Source: UBA6244 sp965140775
Lineage (GTDB): Bacteria; Bacteroidota; Bacteroidia; Bacteroidales; F082
Assembly (NCBI GenBank): GCA_965140775.1
Contig: OZ223471.1
Span: forward strand, 3,224,001 to 3,288,000
Reading direction: 5' to 3'
Length of the DNA: 64,000 nt
The position numbers and the translations under genes were made by a program. The notes under the pieces were generated by a model. That model saw only the letters and a program-made list of their open reading frames with translations. It was not told the origin of the DNA and made no database searches. Below are positions 50,795 through 59,700 of the stretch, piece after piece. Each line of letters opens with the position of its first letter. The first letter of the stretch is position 1.

Positions 50795-52519
50795 TTATTT
50801 TACTACCTCGCGTTCGTGATAGTGTGTATGCAACAAATCATGGCTCTTATGACCCAGAGGTTCGCCCAGAAACTCCTTATATAACTCAATAACTTCCGGA
50901 TTTTTGTGCGATACTTTGATTCGCTCAGTTTCATCAATTCGGTACAAGGCTTTCATGCGCGCCTTAAGCTGTTCTTCGCTGGTGCCAATATGTTGTCCGC
51001 CACCACCGATACAACCGCCGGGGCAGGCCATGATTTCAATAAAATGAACATCATTTTTGCCCGCCTTAATTTCGTCGAGCAGTTTTTTGGCATTGGCCAT
51101 TCCATTTACCACTGCCACACCCAGTTCCAGACCGTTGATGTTCAATTTAGTTTCTTTTCTTCCTTCAAATCCCCGGAGGGCAGTCAGTTGAAAATCAACC
51201 ATTTCTTTACCTGTAAGGGTGTGAAAAGCGGTACGAATGGCTGCTTCCATCACTCCACCGGATGCCCCAAAGAGCTTACCGGCGGTACTGCGGAATCCCA
51301 GGGGCGAATCCACCAGTTCAGGCTTAATATTGAACATATCCACGCCAAAGAGTTTGAAAAACTTAGCCAGTTCGCGGGTAGTAAGCACTGCATCCACATC
51401 CGAAATCCCCTCGCGGGTCATTTCTTCGCGTTGCGCCTCAAACTTTTTGGCAGTACAGGGCATAATGGCCACTGAATATATTTCTTCCGGTTTCAGGTTT
51501 TCTTTGTCTGCAAAATGGCTTTTGATGATGGCACCCATCATTTGCTGTGGCGATTTGCACGAAGAAAGGTTGGGAATAAATTCCGGAACAAATTCTTCGG
51601 CATATTTAACCCAACCGGGGCAGCAACTGGTAATCATGGGCAGCACGCCTCCGTTTTGGATGCGGTGAATCAACTCGGCCGATTCTTCCATGATGGTGAG
51701 GTCGGCAGAAAACGAGGAATCGAAAATATGATCGAATCCCACCTTGCGCAAGGCCGCATTCAGAATACCGTTGATATCCACACCCGGCTCCATGCCTAAC
51801 TCTTCAGCCATGGAAACAGAGATGGAAGGAGCATATTGCACCACCACACGTTTGGCAGGATTATTCAAGGCTTCCTGAATTTGGGCAAAGTGATTTTTTT
51901 CGGTTAACGCTCCTGTGGGGCAAACCATGATACACTGGCCACAATTGATACAACTGGAAGTATTCAAACCCTGATGAAAAGCCGTGCCAATAATCGATTT
52001 GTTTCCTCTGTTGATAAAATCGATACAGGCCACACCCATCACTTCTTCGCAAGTGTAAACGCAACGTCCGCAAAGAATGCATTTTTCGGGATCGCGTACG
52101 ATGCTGGCACTCGACAGGTCGAGGTTGACGCGGTTTTTCTTACCCCGTATGCGGCGTTCAGTCACATGCAATTCTTCACTCAGGTTTTGCAGTTCACAAT
52201 TTTTGTTGCGCACACAGTACAAACAATCGTCGGGGTGATTGGACAACAACAATTCGATGATGGTTTTGCGCGATTCAACTACGCGAGAGGAATGGGTAAG
52301 GATATTCATGTCGGGCTCGGCCGGGTATGAGCAGGAAGTGATCAATTTTCCTGTTTTCTGGTCTTCGACAACACACATGCGACAAGCGCCTGTTGGAAAA
52401 GCATCCTTAATATGGCAAAGGGTGGGCACCTTGATTCCGTTTCGGTTCATCACCTCCAGAATGGTTTCTCCTTTGGCGGCTTCCAGTGTTTTATTGTTTA
52501 TGTTGATGGTAAAATCCAT
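50795..52519 (-). CDS. hydA: [FeFe]-hydrogenase catalytic subunit HydA (group A, NAD-linked trimer)
   Basis: The 574-residue protein has an N-terminal 2Fe-2S domain (PTLCHIKDAFPTGACRMCVV), a His-Cys cluster (HPDDCLYCVRNKNCELQ), two 4Fe-4S motifs (CILCGRCVYTC, CINCGQCIMVCP) and a complete H-cluster domain: TSCCPGWVKY, IMPCTAKKFEAQ and MACPGGCIGGGGQ. The small-subunit segment (RMKALYRIDE to HTHYHEREVV) is fused at the C-terminus. With HydB and HydC it forms an NAD(H)-dependent, possibly electron-bifurcating enzyme that makes or uses H2 in the cytoplasm. HydB overlaps the same transcript, 18 bases upstream. Confidence 0.96.
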   Translation of the reverse strand: MDFTININNKTLEAAKGETILEVMNRNGIKVPTLCHIKDAFPTGACRMCVVEDQKTGKLITSCSYPAEPDMNILTHSSRVVESRKTIIELLLSNHPDDCLYCVRNKNCELQNLSEELHVTERRIRGKKNRVNLDLSSASIVRDPEKCILCGRCVYTCEEVMGVACIDFINRGNKSIIGTAFHQGLNTSSCINCGQCIMVCPTGALTEKNHFAQIQEALNNPAKRVVVQYAPSISVSMAEELGMEPGVDINGILNAALRKVGFDHIFDSSFSADLTIMEESAELIHRIQNGGVLPMITSCCPGWVKYAEEFVPEFIPNLSSCKSPQQMMGAIIKSHFADKENLKPEEIYSVAIMPCTAKKFEAQREEMTREGISDVDAVLTTRELAKFFKLFGVDMFNIKPELVDSPLGFRSTAGKLFGASGGVMEAAIRTAFHTLTGKEMVDFQLTALRGFEGRKETKLNINGLELGVAVVNGMANAKKLLDEIKAGKNDVHFIEIMACPGGCIGGGGQHIGTSEEQLKARMKALYRIDETERIKVSHKNPEVIELYKEFLGEPLGHKSHDLLHTHYHEREVVK

Positions 52520-52537
52520 GTTAAACTTTTATTTATA

Positions 52538-54487
52538 TTACGAAATGGTGATGGCGTCAAATTTGCACACTTCAAAGCAGTTTCCACAAGAAATACACTT
52601 ATCTTCCACAATAAAATGGGGTGCTTTGCGCGAACCGATAATGGCATCGGTAGGACATTTTTTGGCACAAACTGTGCAGCCGGTACACTTGTCCACATCA
52701 ATTTTAAAGGTCCGCAATTCGGTACATACGTTGGCCGGACATTTCCGGTCGAAAATATGCTCTTCATATTCGTGTCGGAACCACTTTAAGGTGCTCAACA
52801 CCGGATTTGGCGCCGTTTGTCCCAACCCACAAAGGGAAGTTTCTTTAATCACTTTACCAAGTTTCTCCAGCTGCATGATGCCTTTGAAACGCTCAAGCGC
52901 TTCATAATCTGACCCTTCGGTGGGTTTATGGGTAATGCTTTCAAGAATTTCCAACATGCGTTTGGTTCCTTCGCGACAGGGGATACATTTTCCGCAACTT
53001 TCGCGTTGAATGAAATCCATAAAAAACTTGGCAACGTCCACCATGCAGGTATCTTCGTCCATCACCACCAGTCCGCCTGAACCCATCATGGCACCAATCT
53101 TCAACAACGATTCGTATTCGATGGCGATATCCAGATTGGCTTCGGTGATACATCCCCCTGAAGGGCCACCAATTTGAACAGATTTAAATTTCTTTTGGTT
53201 GGGAATGCCTCCGGCGATATCGAAGATCACCTGACGGATGGTAGTGCCCATGGGTACTTCCACCAAACCGGTGAGGTTCACTTTTCCCGAAAGGGCAAAA
53301 ACCTTGGTTCCTCTGCTGTTTTCGGTACCAATGGCCATGTATTTTTCTACACCCCCATTAAAAATTTCGGGCAACGACGAGAGGGTTTCCACATTGTTGA
53401 TGATGGTGGGCTTGCCAAACAAACCACTCACCGCCGGAAATGGTGGTCGTGGACGTGGCATACCCCTTTTACCTTCAATGGAATTGATCAGGGCAGTTTC
53501 TTCACCGCACACAAAGGCGCCGGCACCCATTTTCACTTTGATATCGAAGTCCACTCCCGAGCCAAAGATGTCCTTACCCAACACACCTAACTCGCGGGCT
53601 TGAGCAAGAGCAATATTCAACCGTTTGATGGCCAAAGGATACTCGGCACGGATATACACATAAGCTTTGGAAGCGCCGATTCCGTAGGCAGCAATGGCCA
53701 TACCTTCAATCAAGCGGTGGGGATCGCCTTCGATAACGGCGCGATCCATAAATGCACCAGGGTCGCCCTCGTCGGCATTGCAAATTAAGTATTTTTGGTC
53801 GGCAGGGGTGTTGTAGGCAAATTTCCATTTTCTGCCGGTGGGAAATCCTCCGCCGCCACGGCCTCGCAATCCGCTTTTCTCAACCAAATCGCACACCTCA
53901 ATGGAGCTTTGGTTATTGATCAATTGCAGATAACTGCCATAACCGCCAAAGGCCACATATTCTTCGATGCTCACCGGATTTACAATACCGCAGTTTTTAA
54001 GTACCACGCGGGTTTGCGGAGCAAAAAACGGATGTTCCATGAGGTAAGGAACACCCTCCCAAACGCGGTTGGTCTCGCTTGGCATCTGACCAAGTACACC
54101 TACATTTTCGGGCAATTCCAATTGAAAAACGGAATCCAGAAGTCCGTCAACCATGTCTTCGGATACTTTCTGAAAGGAAATCCGGTTGTGACCGGGCAGT
54201 TGAACATCCAGTAAAGGCTCGGCAGAACACAATCCAATACATCCCACCTCTACCACATCGGCATCCATCTGATGATTTTTCAGATATTCCCGGGTGGCGG
54301 TCAGGGTTTTGCCTGCTCCGGCACCCAAACCACAAGTGCCGGCACCTATAAAGATAACAGGCTTTTCGATGGTTTGGCGCGTAAAGGTGGTGGTGAACAG
54401 CTCGCGGCTTTTGGCATTATCGGCGTGATAAAGTGCCTGCAATTTGTCGATTAATAACTCCTGATAATTATGATGATGATTGCACAT
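52538..54487 (-). CDS. hydB: Hydrogenase diaphorase subunit HydB (NuoF-like)
   Basis: The 649-residue flavoprotein has a thioredoxin-like 2Fe-2S N-terminal domain (FIGAGTCGLGAG, then VEVGCIGLCSAEP). The NuoF core has the NAD/FMN loops GLRGRGGGGFPTGRKW, CNADEGDPGAFMDR and GAGAFVCGEETAL, and a 4Fe-4S site ESCGKCIPCREGT. Two C-terminal ferredoxin motifs follow (CTGCTVCAKKCP, CISCGNCFEVCK). It oxidises or reduces NAD(H) and passes electrons to HydA. It lies between hydC (three bases upstream) and hydA. Confidence 0.95.
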   Translation of the reverse strand: MCNHHHNYQELLIDKLQALYHADNAKSRELFTTTFTRQTIEKPVIFIGAGTCGLGAGAGKTLTATREYLKNHQMDADVVEVGCIGLCSAEPLLDVQLPGHNRISFQKVSEDMVDGLLDSVFQLELPENVGVLGQMPSETNRVWEGVPYLMEHPFFAPQTRVVLKNCGIVNPVSIEEYVAFGGYGSYLQLINNQSSIEVCDLVEKSGLRGRGGGGFPTGRKWKFAYNTPADQKYLICNADEGDPGAFMDRAVIEGDPHRLIEGMAIAAYGIGASKAYVYIRAEYPLAIKRLNIALAQARELGVLGKDIFGSGVDFDIKVKMGAGAFVCGEETALINSIEGKRGMPRPRPPFPAVSGLFGKPTIINNVETLSSLPEIFNGGVEKYMAIGTENSRGTKVFALSGKVNLTGLVEVPMGTTIRQVIFDIAGGIPNQKKFKSVQIGGPSGGCITEANLDIAIEYESLLKIGAMMGSGGLVVMDEDTCMVDVAKFFMDFIQRESCGKCIPCREGTKRMLEILESITHKPTEGSDYEALERFKGIMQLEKLGKVIKETSLCGLGQTAPNPVLSTLKWFRHEYEEHIFDRKCPANVCTELRTFKIDVDKCTGCTVCAKKCPTDAIIGSRKAPHFIVEDKCISCGNCFEVCKFDAITIS

Positions 54488-54490
54488 ACC

Positions 54491-54952
54491 CTACTCCCCC
54501 TGATTTTTATATTGTTCTACGATTTCCTTAATGGAGGCTGCCGTTACTTTGGCATGAAATTCTCCATTGATGCATATTACCGGTGCCAGTCCGCAGGCTC
54601 CGATACAAGCTACCACTTCAATGCTGAACAATCCGTCGCGTGTGGTTTGTCCTGCCTTGGTTTTCAGGTGCTTTTCGAGTTCCTGCAACACAGTGGATGA
54701 GCCCAACACATGGCATGCCGTACCGCGACACACCTGGATATGGTATTTTCCGTAAGGTTCGAAACGGAATTGATTGTAAAAGGTGGCCACACCAAAAATT
54801 TTACTGGTGGGAATATTTAAGTGTTTACCCACCTCCACAATAGATTTTTTCGATAAATACCCCTCTTCGGTTTGAATATCCTGAAGAATGGGAATCAGGC
54901 TATCACGGCCGGCTTCGGAGTATTTATCGATAATATGTTGAACAACGGTCAT
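54491..54952 (-). CDS. hydC: Hydrogenase subunit HydC (NuoE-like 2Fe-2S protein)
   Basis: The 153-residue protein is a NuoE/HndA-type subunit with a helical N-terminal domain (IPILQDIQTEEGYLSKKSI, then FGVATFYNQFRF) and a thioredoxin-like 2Fe-2S domain with CRGTACHVLGS (Cx4C) and CIGACGLAPV (Cx3C). It is the third subunit of the HydABC complex. Its stop is three bases before the hydB ATG. Confidence 0.95.
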   Translation of the reverse strand: MTVVQHIIDKYSEAGRDSLIPILQDIQTEEGYLSKKSIVEVGKHLNIPTSKIFGVATFYNQFRFEPYGKYHIQVCRGTACHVLGSSTVLQELEKHLKTKAGQTTRDGLFSIEVVACIGACGLAPVICINGEFHAKVTAASIKEIVEQYKNQGE

Positions 54953-55003
54953 TATCTGAGATTTTTATTCTTATTTAACTTGATTGGTTGCTTGGCTTTT
55001 CAA

Positions 55004-55510
55004 CTATTCTTTTTCGGCCAGTTGCTTTTCGATTTCCGGGATCAACACATTGGCACTCACCGGTTTCCGTACAAAGGCATTCACGGGGAACCAAATACTT
55101 TCTTCATTTTCATTCAGATAATCCACGCCGGCATTTCCGGTAACCATATCTTTTACCAAAATCACCCGCAGATCACTGTATGCCGGGTCTTTTCTGAATT
55201 CGCGGGCCATGGCCTGCACACTGGGTTTGGTGGTGGTAAGCACATCGATGGAAGTTTGAATGATAATGGGCATGTCCTTTAACTCAGGGTCTTCCACAAT
55301 TTCTTTTGCCAGTTCAAATCCTTCGAAATGGGTGGTCATCATCACATCCAAGATAGCCAAATCAGGTTTTTCTTTTTTCAAAAGTTCAATTCCCTGTTTT
55401 TTGTCGTTGGCAGATAATACCTGATAGCCTTTTGCTTTTAAGATGGCTTCAACAACGGTGATAATGTCGATATCGTCATCAACGATTACAATTTTCTTTT
55501 GCGTATTCAT
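55004..55510 (-). CDS. Single-domain response regulator, first gene of the hydrogenase operon
   Basis: The 168-residue receiver has VIVDDDIDIITVVEAIL, phosphorylated Asp at residue 55 (AILDVMMTTHFEGFELA) and a conserved Lys in FVRKPVSA. The stretch before that Lys has an insert of about 40 residues (SVQAMAREFRKDPAYSDLR and onward) that makes it longer than CheY. No DNA-binding domain is present. It is 51 bases ahead of hydC and is probably the first cistron. A promoter was not identified with confidence in the 55511-55754 spacer. Confidence 0.88.
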   Translation of the reverse strand: MNTQKKIVIVDDDIDIITVVEAILKAKGYQVLSANDKKQGIELLKKEKPDLAILDVMMTTHFEGFELAKEIVEDPELKDMPIIIQTSIDVLTTTKPSVQAMAREFRKDPAYSDLRVILVKDMVTGNAGVDYLNENEESIWFPVNAFVRKPVSANVLIPEIEKQLAEKE

Positions 55511-55742
55511 GGTCAGAGCGTTTATGGTTTTTAATGATGTAAAACTACTTCGACAAAACCACCCGGGTAAGGCAACAAATTACCGTTTTGCAAGGAAGCA
55601 AGTAGGGTTTTTATCGGCTTAAAACCGATACTATCAGGAAAGGAATTGCGTAAAAGTACTGGTTGGCATCAAGGCCAAAAAACTATGACTTAAAGTAGGC
55701 CTGCCCTGAATCGACTCCATACGCCTAAATCACAATAATACC

Positions 55743-55750
55743 TAGATTTG
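55743..55750 (+). promoter_or_regulatory. -7 element of the Nudix gene, nearly leaderless
   Basis: TAGATTTG fits TAnnTTTG. The ATG begins at 55755, only four bases after the box, which predicts a transcript with almost no leader. No TTG box is seen upstream. Confidence 0.4.
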
Positions 55751-55754
55751 CACC

Positions 55755-56381
55755 ATGATTTCATTTGCAGAATTTTCGCAACAATTGGCACATAAAATGA
55801 GTGCCCGCACACTTCCCGGCATGGAGGCTCAGTTGAGAATGGCACCGGAAACCCGCAAAGTGGAGCTCCGTAAAAAAGCGGATGCGGATACACGCCACAG
55901 TGCCGTGCTCATGCTTTTTTTTCCAAAAAACGAACAGGTTTGCCTGGTGATGATTAAGAGAGCGGCCGACAATTCGGTACACAGCAATCAAATTGCCTTT
56001 CCGGGCGGAAAACGCGAAACAGAAGATATATCGCTGATGCACACTGCCTTACGAGAAACCCATGAAGAAATTGGCATTCATCCGTCAGAGGTGAAAATAA
56101 TTGGTCAGCTTTCCGACCTGTATATTCCCCCGAGCAATTTTATGGTTACGCCATTTGTAGGGATAATGGAGAAAGAGCCGGTTTTTGATCCCAACGAAGA
56201 GGTAGAACGCGTGTTGGTGGTTCCTCTTTCAGACCTCTTGAGTCGTAAGAATACCACCGAAAAAGAAATCAGTACAAGAATTGGAGAATGGATCGTACCT
56301 TGTTATACTTTGGATGGCGAAATTGTGTGGGGTGCGTCGGCCATGATGCTGGCTGAATGGCTTGCTTTGTACAACGAATAA
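55755..56381 (+). CDS. Nudix hydrolase, CoA-pyrophosphatase-like
   Basis: The 208-residue protein has the Nudix box GGKRETEDISLMHTALRETH followed by EEIGI (the GX5EX7REUXEEXGU pattern). It is preceded by LMIKRAADNSVHSNQIAFPG, whose RA..SVHSNQIAFPGG element is typical of the NudL/CoA diphosphatase subgroup. C-terminal features are DLYIPPSNFMVTPFVG and WIVPCYTLDGEIVWGASAMM. It probably cleaves CoA or related nucleotide diphosphates in the cytoplasm. It ends at a strong terminator and is convergent with the DUF3467 gene. Confidence 0.88.
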   Translation: MISFAEFSQQLAHKMSARTLPGMEAQLRMAPETRKVELRKKADADTRHSAVLMLFFPKNEQVCLVMIKRAADNSVHSNQIAFPGGKRETEDISLMHTALRETHEEIGIHPSEVKIIGQLSDLYIPPSNFMVTPFVGIMEKEPVFDPNEEVERVLVVPLSDLLSRKNTTEKEISTRIGEWIVPCYTLDGEIVWGASAMMLAEWLALYNE

Positions 56382-56391
56382 AAACTGCATA

Positions 56392-56420
56392 AAAAAAGCC
56401 CCAAATTAGGGGCTTTTTTC
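56392..56420. terminator. Bidirectional terminator between the Nudix and DUF3467 genes
   Basis: An A tract and GCCCC pair with GGGGC and a T tract around the six-base loop AAATTA. Flanking A and T runs make it usable from both strands. Confidence 0.88.
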
Positions 56421-56422
56421 AT

Positions 56423-56737
56423 TTAGGCCTGAGCAGTGGGGCCACCCATGGTAAACGGAGGCAGACCACCGTCCTTATTTTCCTTAATGGAGCCATGCAT
56501 GGCTTCAAACTTACGAATGTTGTCGGCCAACGCTTTCGACAAACGTTTGGCATGTTCAGGGGTAAGAATCACCCGCGATTTAACTTTGGCTTTAGGTGCA
56601 CCCGGCATCAACTTCACGAAATCTACTACAAATTCGGCTTGCGAATGGGTAATGATGGCCAGATTACAATAGATACCTTCGGCAATTTCTTCCGGCAGAT
56701 CGATATTTATTTTGTTGGCATTCTTTGGTTCTTCCAT
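56423..56737 (-). CDS. DUF3467 family protein
   Basis: From ATG 56737 (MEEPKNANKINIDLPEEI) the product has 104 residues. The DUF3467 pattern is clear: EEIAEGIYCNLAIITHSQAE, FVVDFVKLMPGAPKAKVKSR and VILTPEHAKRLSKALADNIR. The function is unknown. The family is widespread in Bacteroidota and its place directly behind rpoC is common. A terminator-like hairpin (56751-56780) separates it from rpoC, so it may have its own start. Confidence 0.85.
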   Translation of the reverse strand: MEEPKNANKINIDLPEEIAEGIYCNLAIITHSQAEFVVDFVKLMPGAPKAKVKSRVILTPEHAKRLSKALADNIRKFEAMHGSIKENKDGGLPPFTMGGPTAQA

Positions 56738-56750
56738 AGTATTAAGATTT

Positions 56751-56780
56751 AAAAAAAGCACCCTATTACTAAGGTGCTTT
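56751..56780 (-). terminator. Terminator after rpoC
   Basis: On the minus strand AAAGCACC and GGTGCTTT pair around a loop of about ten bases and are followed by a T run. It ends the rpoBC transcript 15 bases after the rpoC stop and just before the DUF3467 ATG. Confidence 0.8.
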
Positions 56781-56794
56781 CAATTCATTGGTGT

Positions 56795-59700
56795 TTAAAT
56801 TTCACTTTGATCATCATCCACATTCATGATACCTTCGTATTCCTCGCGCGATCCGACAATGATGTCCTCATAGTCGCGAAGTCCGGTACCAGCAGGAATT
56901 TTATGACCCACAATCACGTTTTCTTTCAAACCTAAGAGTTCGTCAGCTTTTGCTGTAATAGAAGCCACGGTGAGTACTTTGGTGGTTTCCTGGAAGGATG
57001 CCGCAGAAATCCAGCTGTTGGTCTGAAGTGAGGCACGGGTGATTCCTTGCAACACCTGAGTGGCCGTGGCCGGTTGAGCGTTTCTGGCTTGCACCAGGGC
57101 TTTGTCGCGACGACGCAAAGAGGAGTTTTCATCTCTGAGCTTACGGGCGCTTACGATTTGTCCCTGACGAAGGTTTTCTGAATCGCCTGTATCAACAACC
57201 ACCATTTGTCCAAAGATTTCATCGTTCACTTCCTGGAATTCAACGCGGTTAACCAATTCCCCTTCAAGGAATCGGGTATCGCCCGAATCTTCCACTCTTA
57301 CTTTGCGCATCATCTGACGCACAATGGTTTCAAAGTGTTTGTCGTTGATTTTAACACCCTGTAAGCGGTAAACCTCCTGAATTTCGTTCACGATGTATTC
57401 CTGAACAGCCATGGGACCTTTGATGGCCAGAATGTCTGAAGGAGTCATCACACCGTCGGAAAGTGGAGTTCCGGCTTTTACAAAGTCATTCTTTTGAGCA
57501 AGAATTTGCTTGGCGGTAGAAATAAGGTATTTTTTCTCTTCACCGGTTTTCGAGGTGATGATTACTTCACGGTTTCCGCGTTTGAGTTTGGGGCTAAAGC
57601 TTACCACACCGTCGATTTCGGAAACAACTGCCGGATCGGAGGGGTTACGTGCCTCGAACAATTCGGTTACACGTGGTAAACCTCCGGTGATGTCGCCCGA
57701 CTTTCCAAAAGCACGGGGAATTTTCACCAGCAACTCACCTGCCTTGATGGAAGCACCCTCGTCAACGAGAATATGCGAACCAACAGGCATGTCGTAAGTA
57801 CTCAGAATAACACCTTCTTTATTGAGAATCTTAATGATCGGATTCTTGTTCTTCAGGCGTGATTCAACGATAACTTTCTCAAAATAACCGGTTTGCTCAT
57901 CCGATTCCACACGGTAGGTGATGCCCTCGATGATGTGTTCGAAAGCAATGGTACCTGCAACTTCGGAGATGATTACGGCGTTGTAAGGATCCCAGTCAGC
58001 AATGATATCGCCTTTTTTAACATCCGAACCATTTTTGATGAAAAGGTTGGCTGAGTAAGGGATATTTGCAGAAGCAAGAACCACGCCGGTGGCAGGATCA
58101 AGGATCTTCATTTCGGCCGAACGACCCACAACTACCTGATACTTTTTACCATCTTTATTGGTGTATTCTACAGTTCTCAGTTCATCAATTTCCAGACGAC
58201 CTGCAAACTTCGATTCGATGCGTGAGGTGGTTCCAATGTTGGAAGCGGTACCCCCCTGGTGGAAAGTACGCAGCGTCAACTGAGTACCGGGCTCACCAAT
58301 GGATTGGGCTGCAATAACGCCCACCGCTTCTCCTTTTTGAACCAAACGACCGGAGGCCAGGTTACGTCCATAACACAGGGCACAAACTCCTCTTTTGGAT
58401 TCGCAGGTGAGTACCGAACGAATTTCCACATGTTCGATGTTGGATTCTTCAATCCGTTTGGCTACGGCTTCGTTGATTTCGCGACCTGCTTCAATAATTA
58501 CTTCTCCTGTTTCGGGGTCGTAAACATCATGGAGGGTAACGCGGCCAAGGATTCTGTCGTAAAGTGATTCAACAACATCCTCATTCTTTTTCAATGCACT
58601 TATGGTCAATCCCCTGAGGGTACCACAGTCTTTTTCGTTGATGACCACATCCTGAGCCACATCCACCAGCCTACGTGTGAGGTAACCGGCGTCAGCAGTT
58701 TTAAGAGCGGTATCTGCCAAACCTTTACGAGCACCGTGAGTAGAGATGAAGTACTCGAGTACCGACAGTCCTTCCTTAAAATTGGAGAGAATGGGGTTTT
58801 CGATAATTTCACCACCTTTGGCACCTGATTTTTGAGGTTTGGCCATCAGACCCCTCATTCCTGAGAGCTGACGAATTTGTTCTTTCGATCCACGAGCACC
58901 TGAATCCAACATCATGTACACAGGATTAAATCCCTGATCGTCCTGAGCCAACTCCTTCATCAAGGTGTTGGTAAGGTGCGAGTTGGCATGTGTCCAGATG
59001 TCGATGATCTGGTTGTAACGTTCGTTGTTGGTGATGAATCCCATGTTATAATTGTTCACCACTTCTTCCACTTCTTCGTTGGCTTTTTGAACCAGTGATT
59101 CCTTAATTTCGGGAACCAACACGTTGCCCAGGTTAAAGGACAATCCACCTTTAAAAGCGGTGATAAAACCAAGATTCTTAATATCATCGAGGAAACGGGC
59201 CGTTACATCGGTACCTGTTACTTTCAGGATGTCACCAATAATATCACGCAATGCCTTTTTGGTCATTACGGAGTTGATATAGCCATATTCTTTGGGAACA
59301 AACTGGTTGAAGATTACACGACCAACGGTGGTTTCAATCATATGATTTACCGGTACACCATCCACCACATCATCTACTTTTACATGGATGATGGCATGCA
59401 GATCAACTCTTTTTTCGTTGTATGCGATGGTCACCTCCTCGGCAGAGTAAAAGCGCATACCTTCACCTTTTACAGGATGTTCGGGTGTGCTTTTGCGGGG
59501 TTTGGTGATATAATACAATCCCAGTACCATGTCTTGCGAAGGCACCGTGATGGGTGCTCCGTTGGCAGGGTTAAGGATGTTGTGTGAAGCAAGCATTAAA
59601 ATTTGGGCTTCCAATACAGCGGCGTTGCCCAGAGGCACATGCACAGCCATTTGGTCACCGTCGAAGTCGGCGTTGAAAGCGGTACAAACCAATGGGTGAA

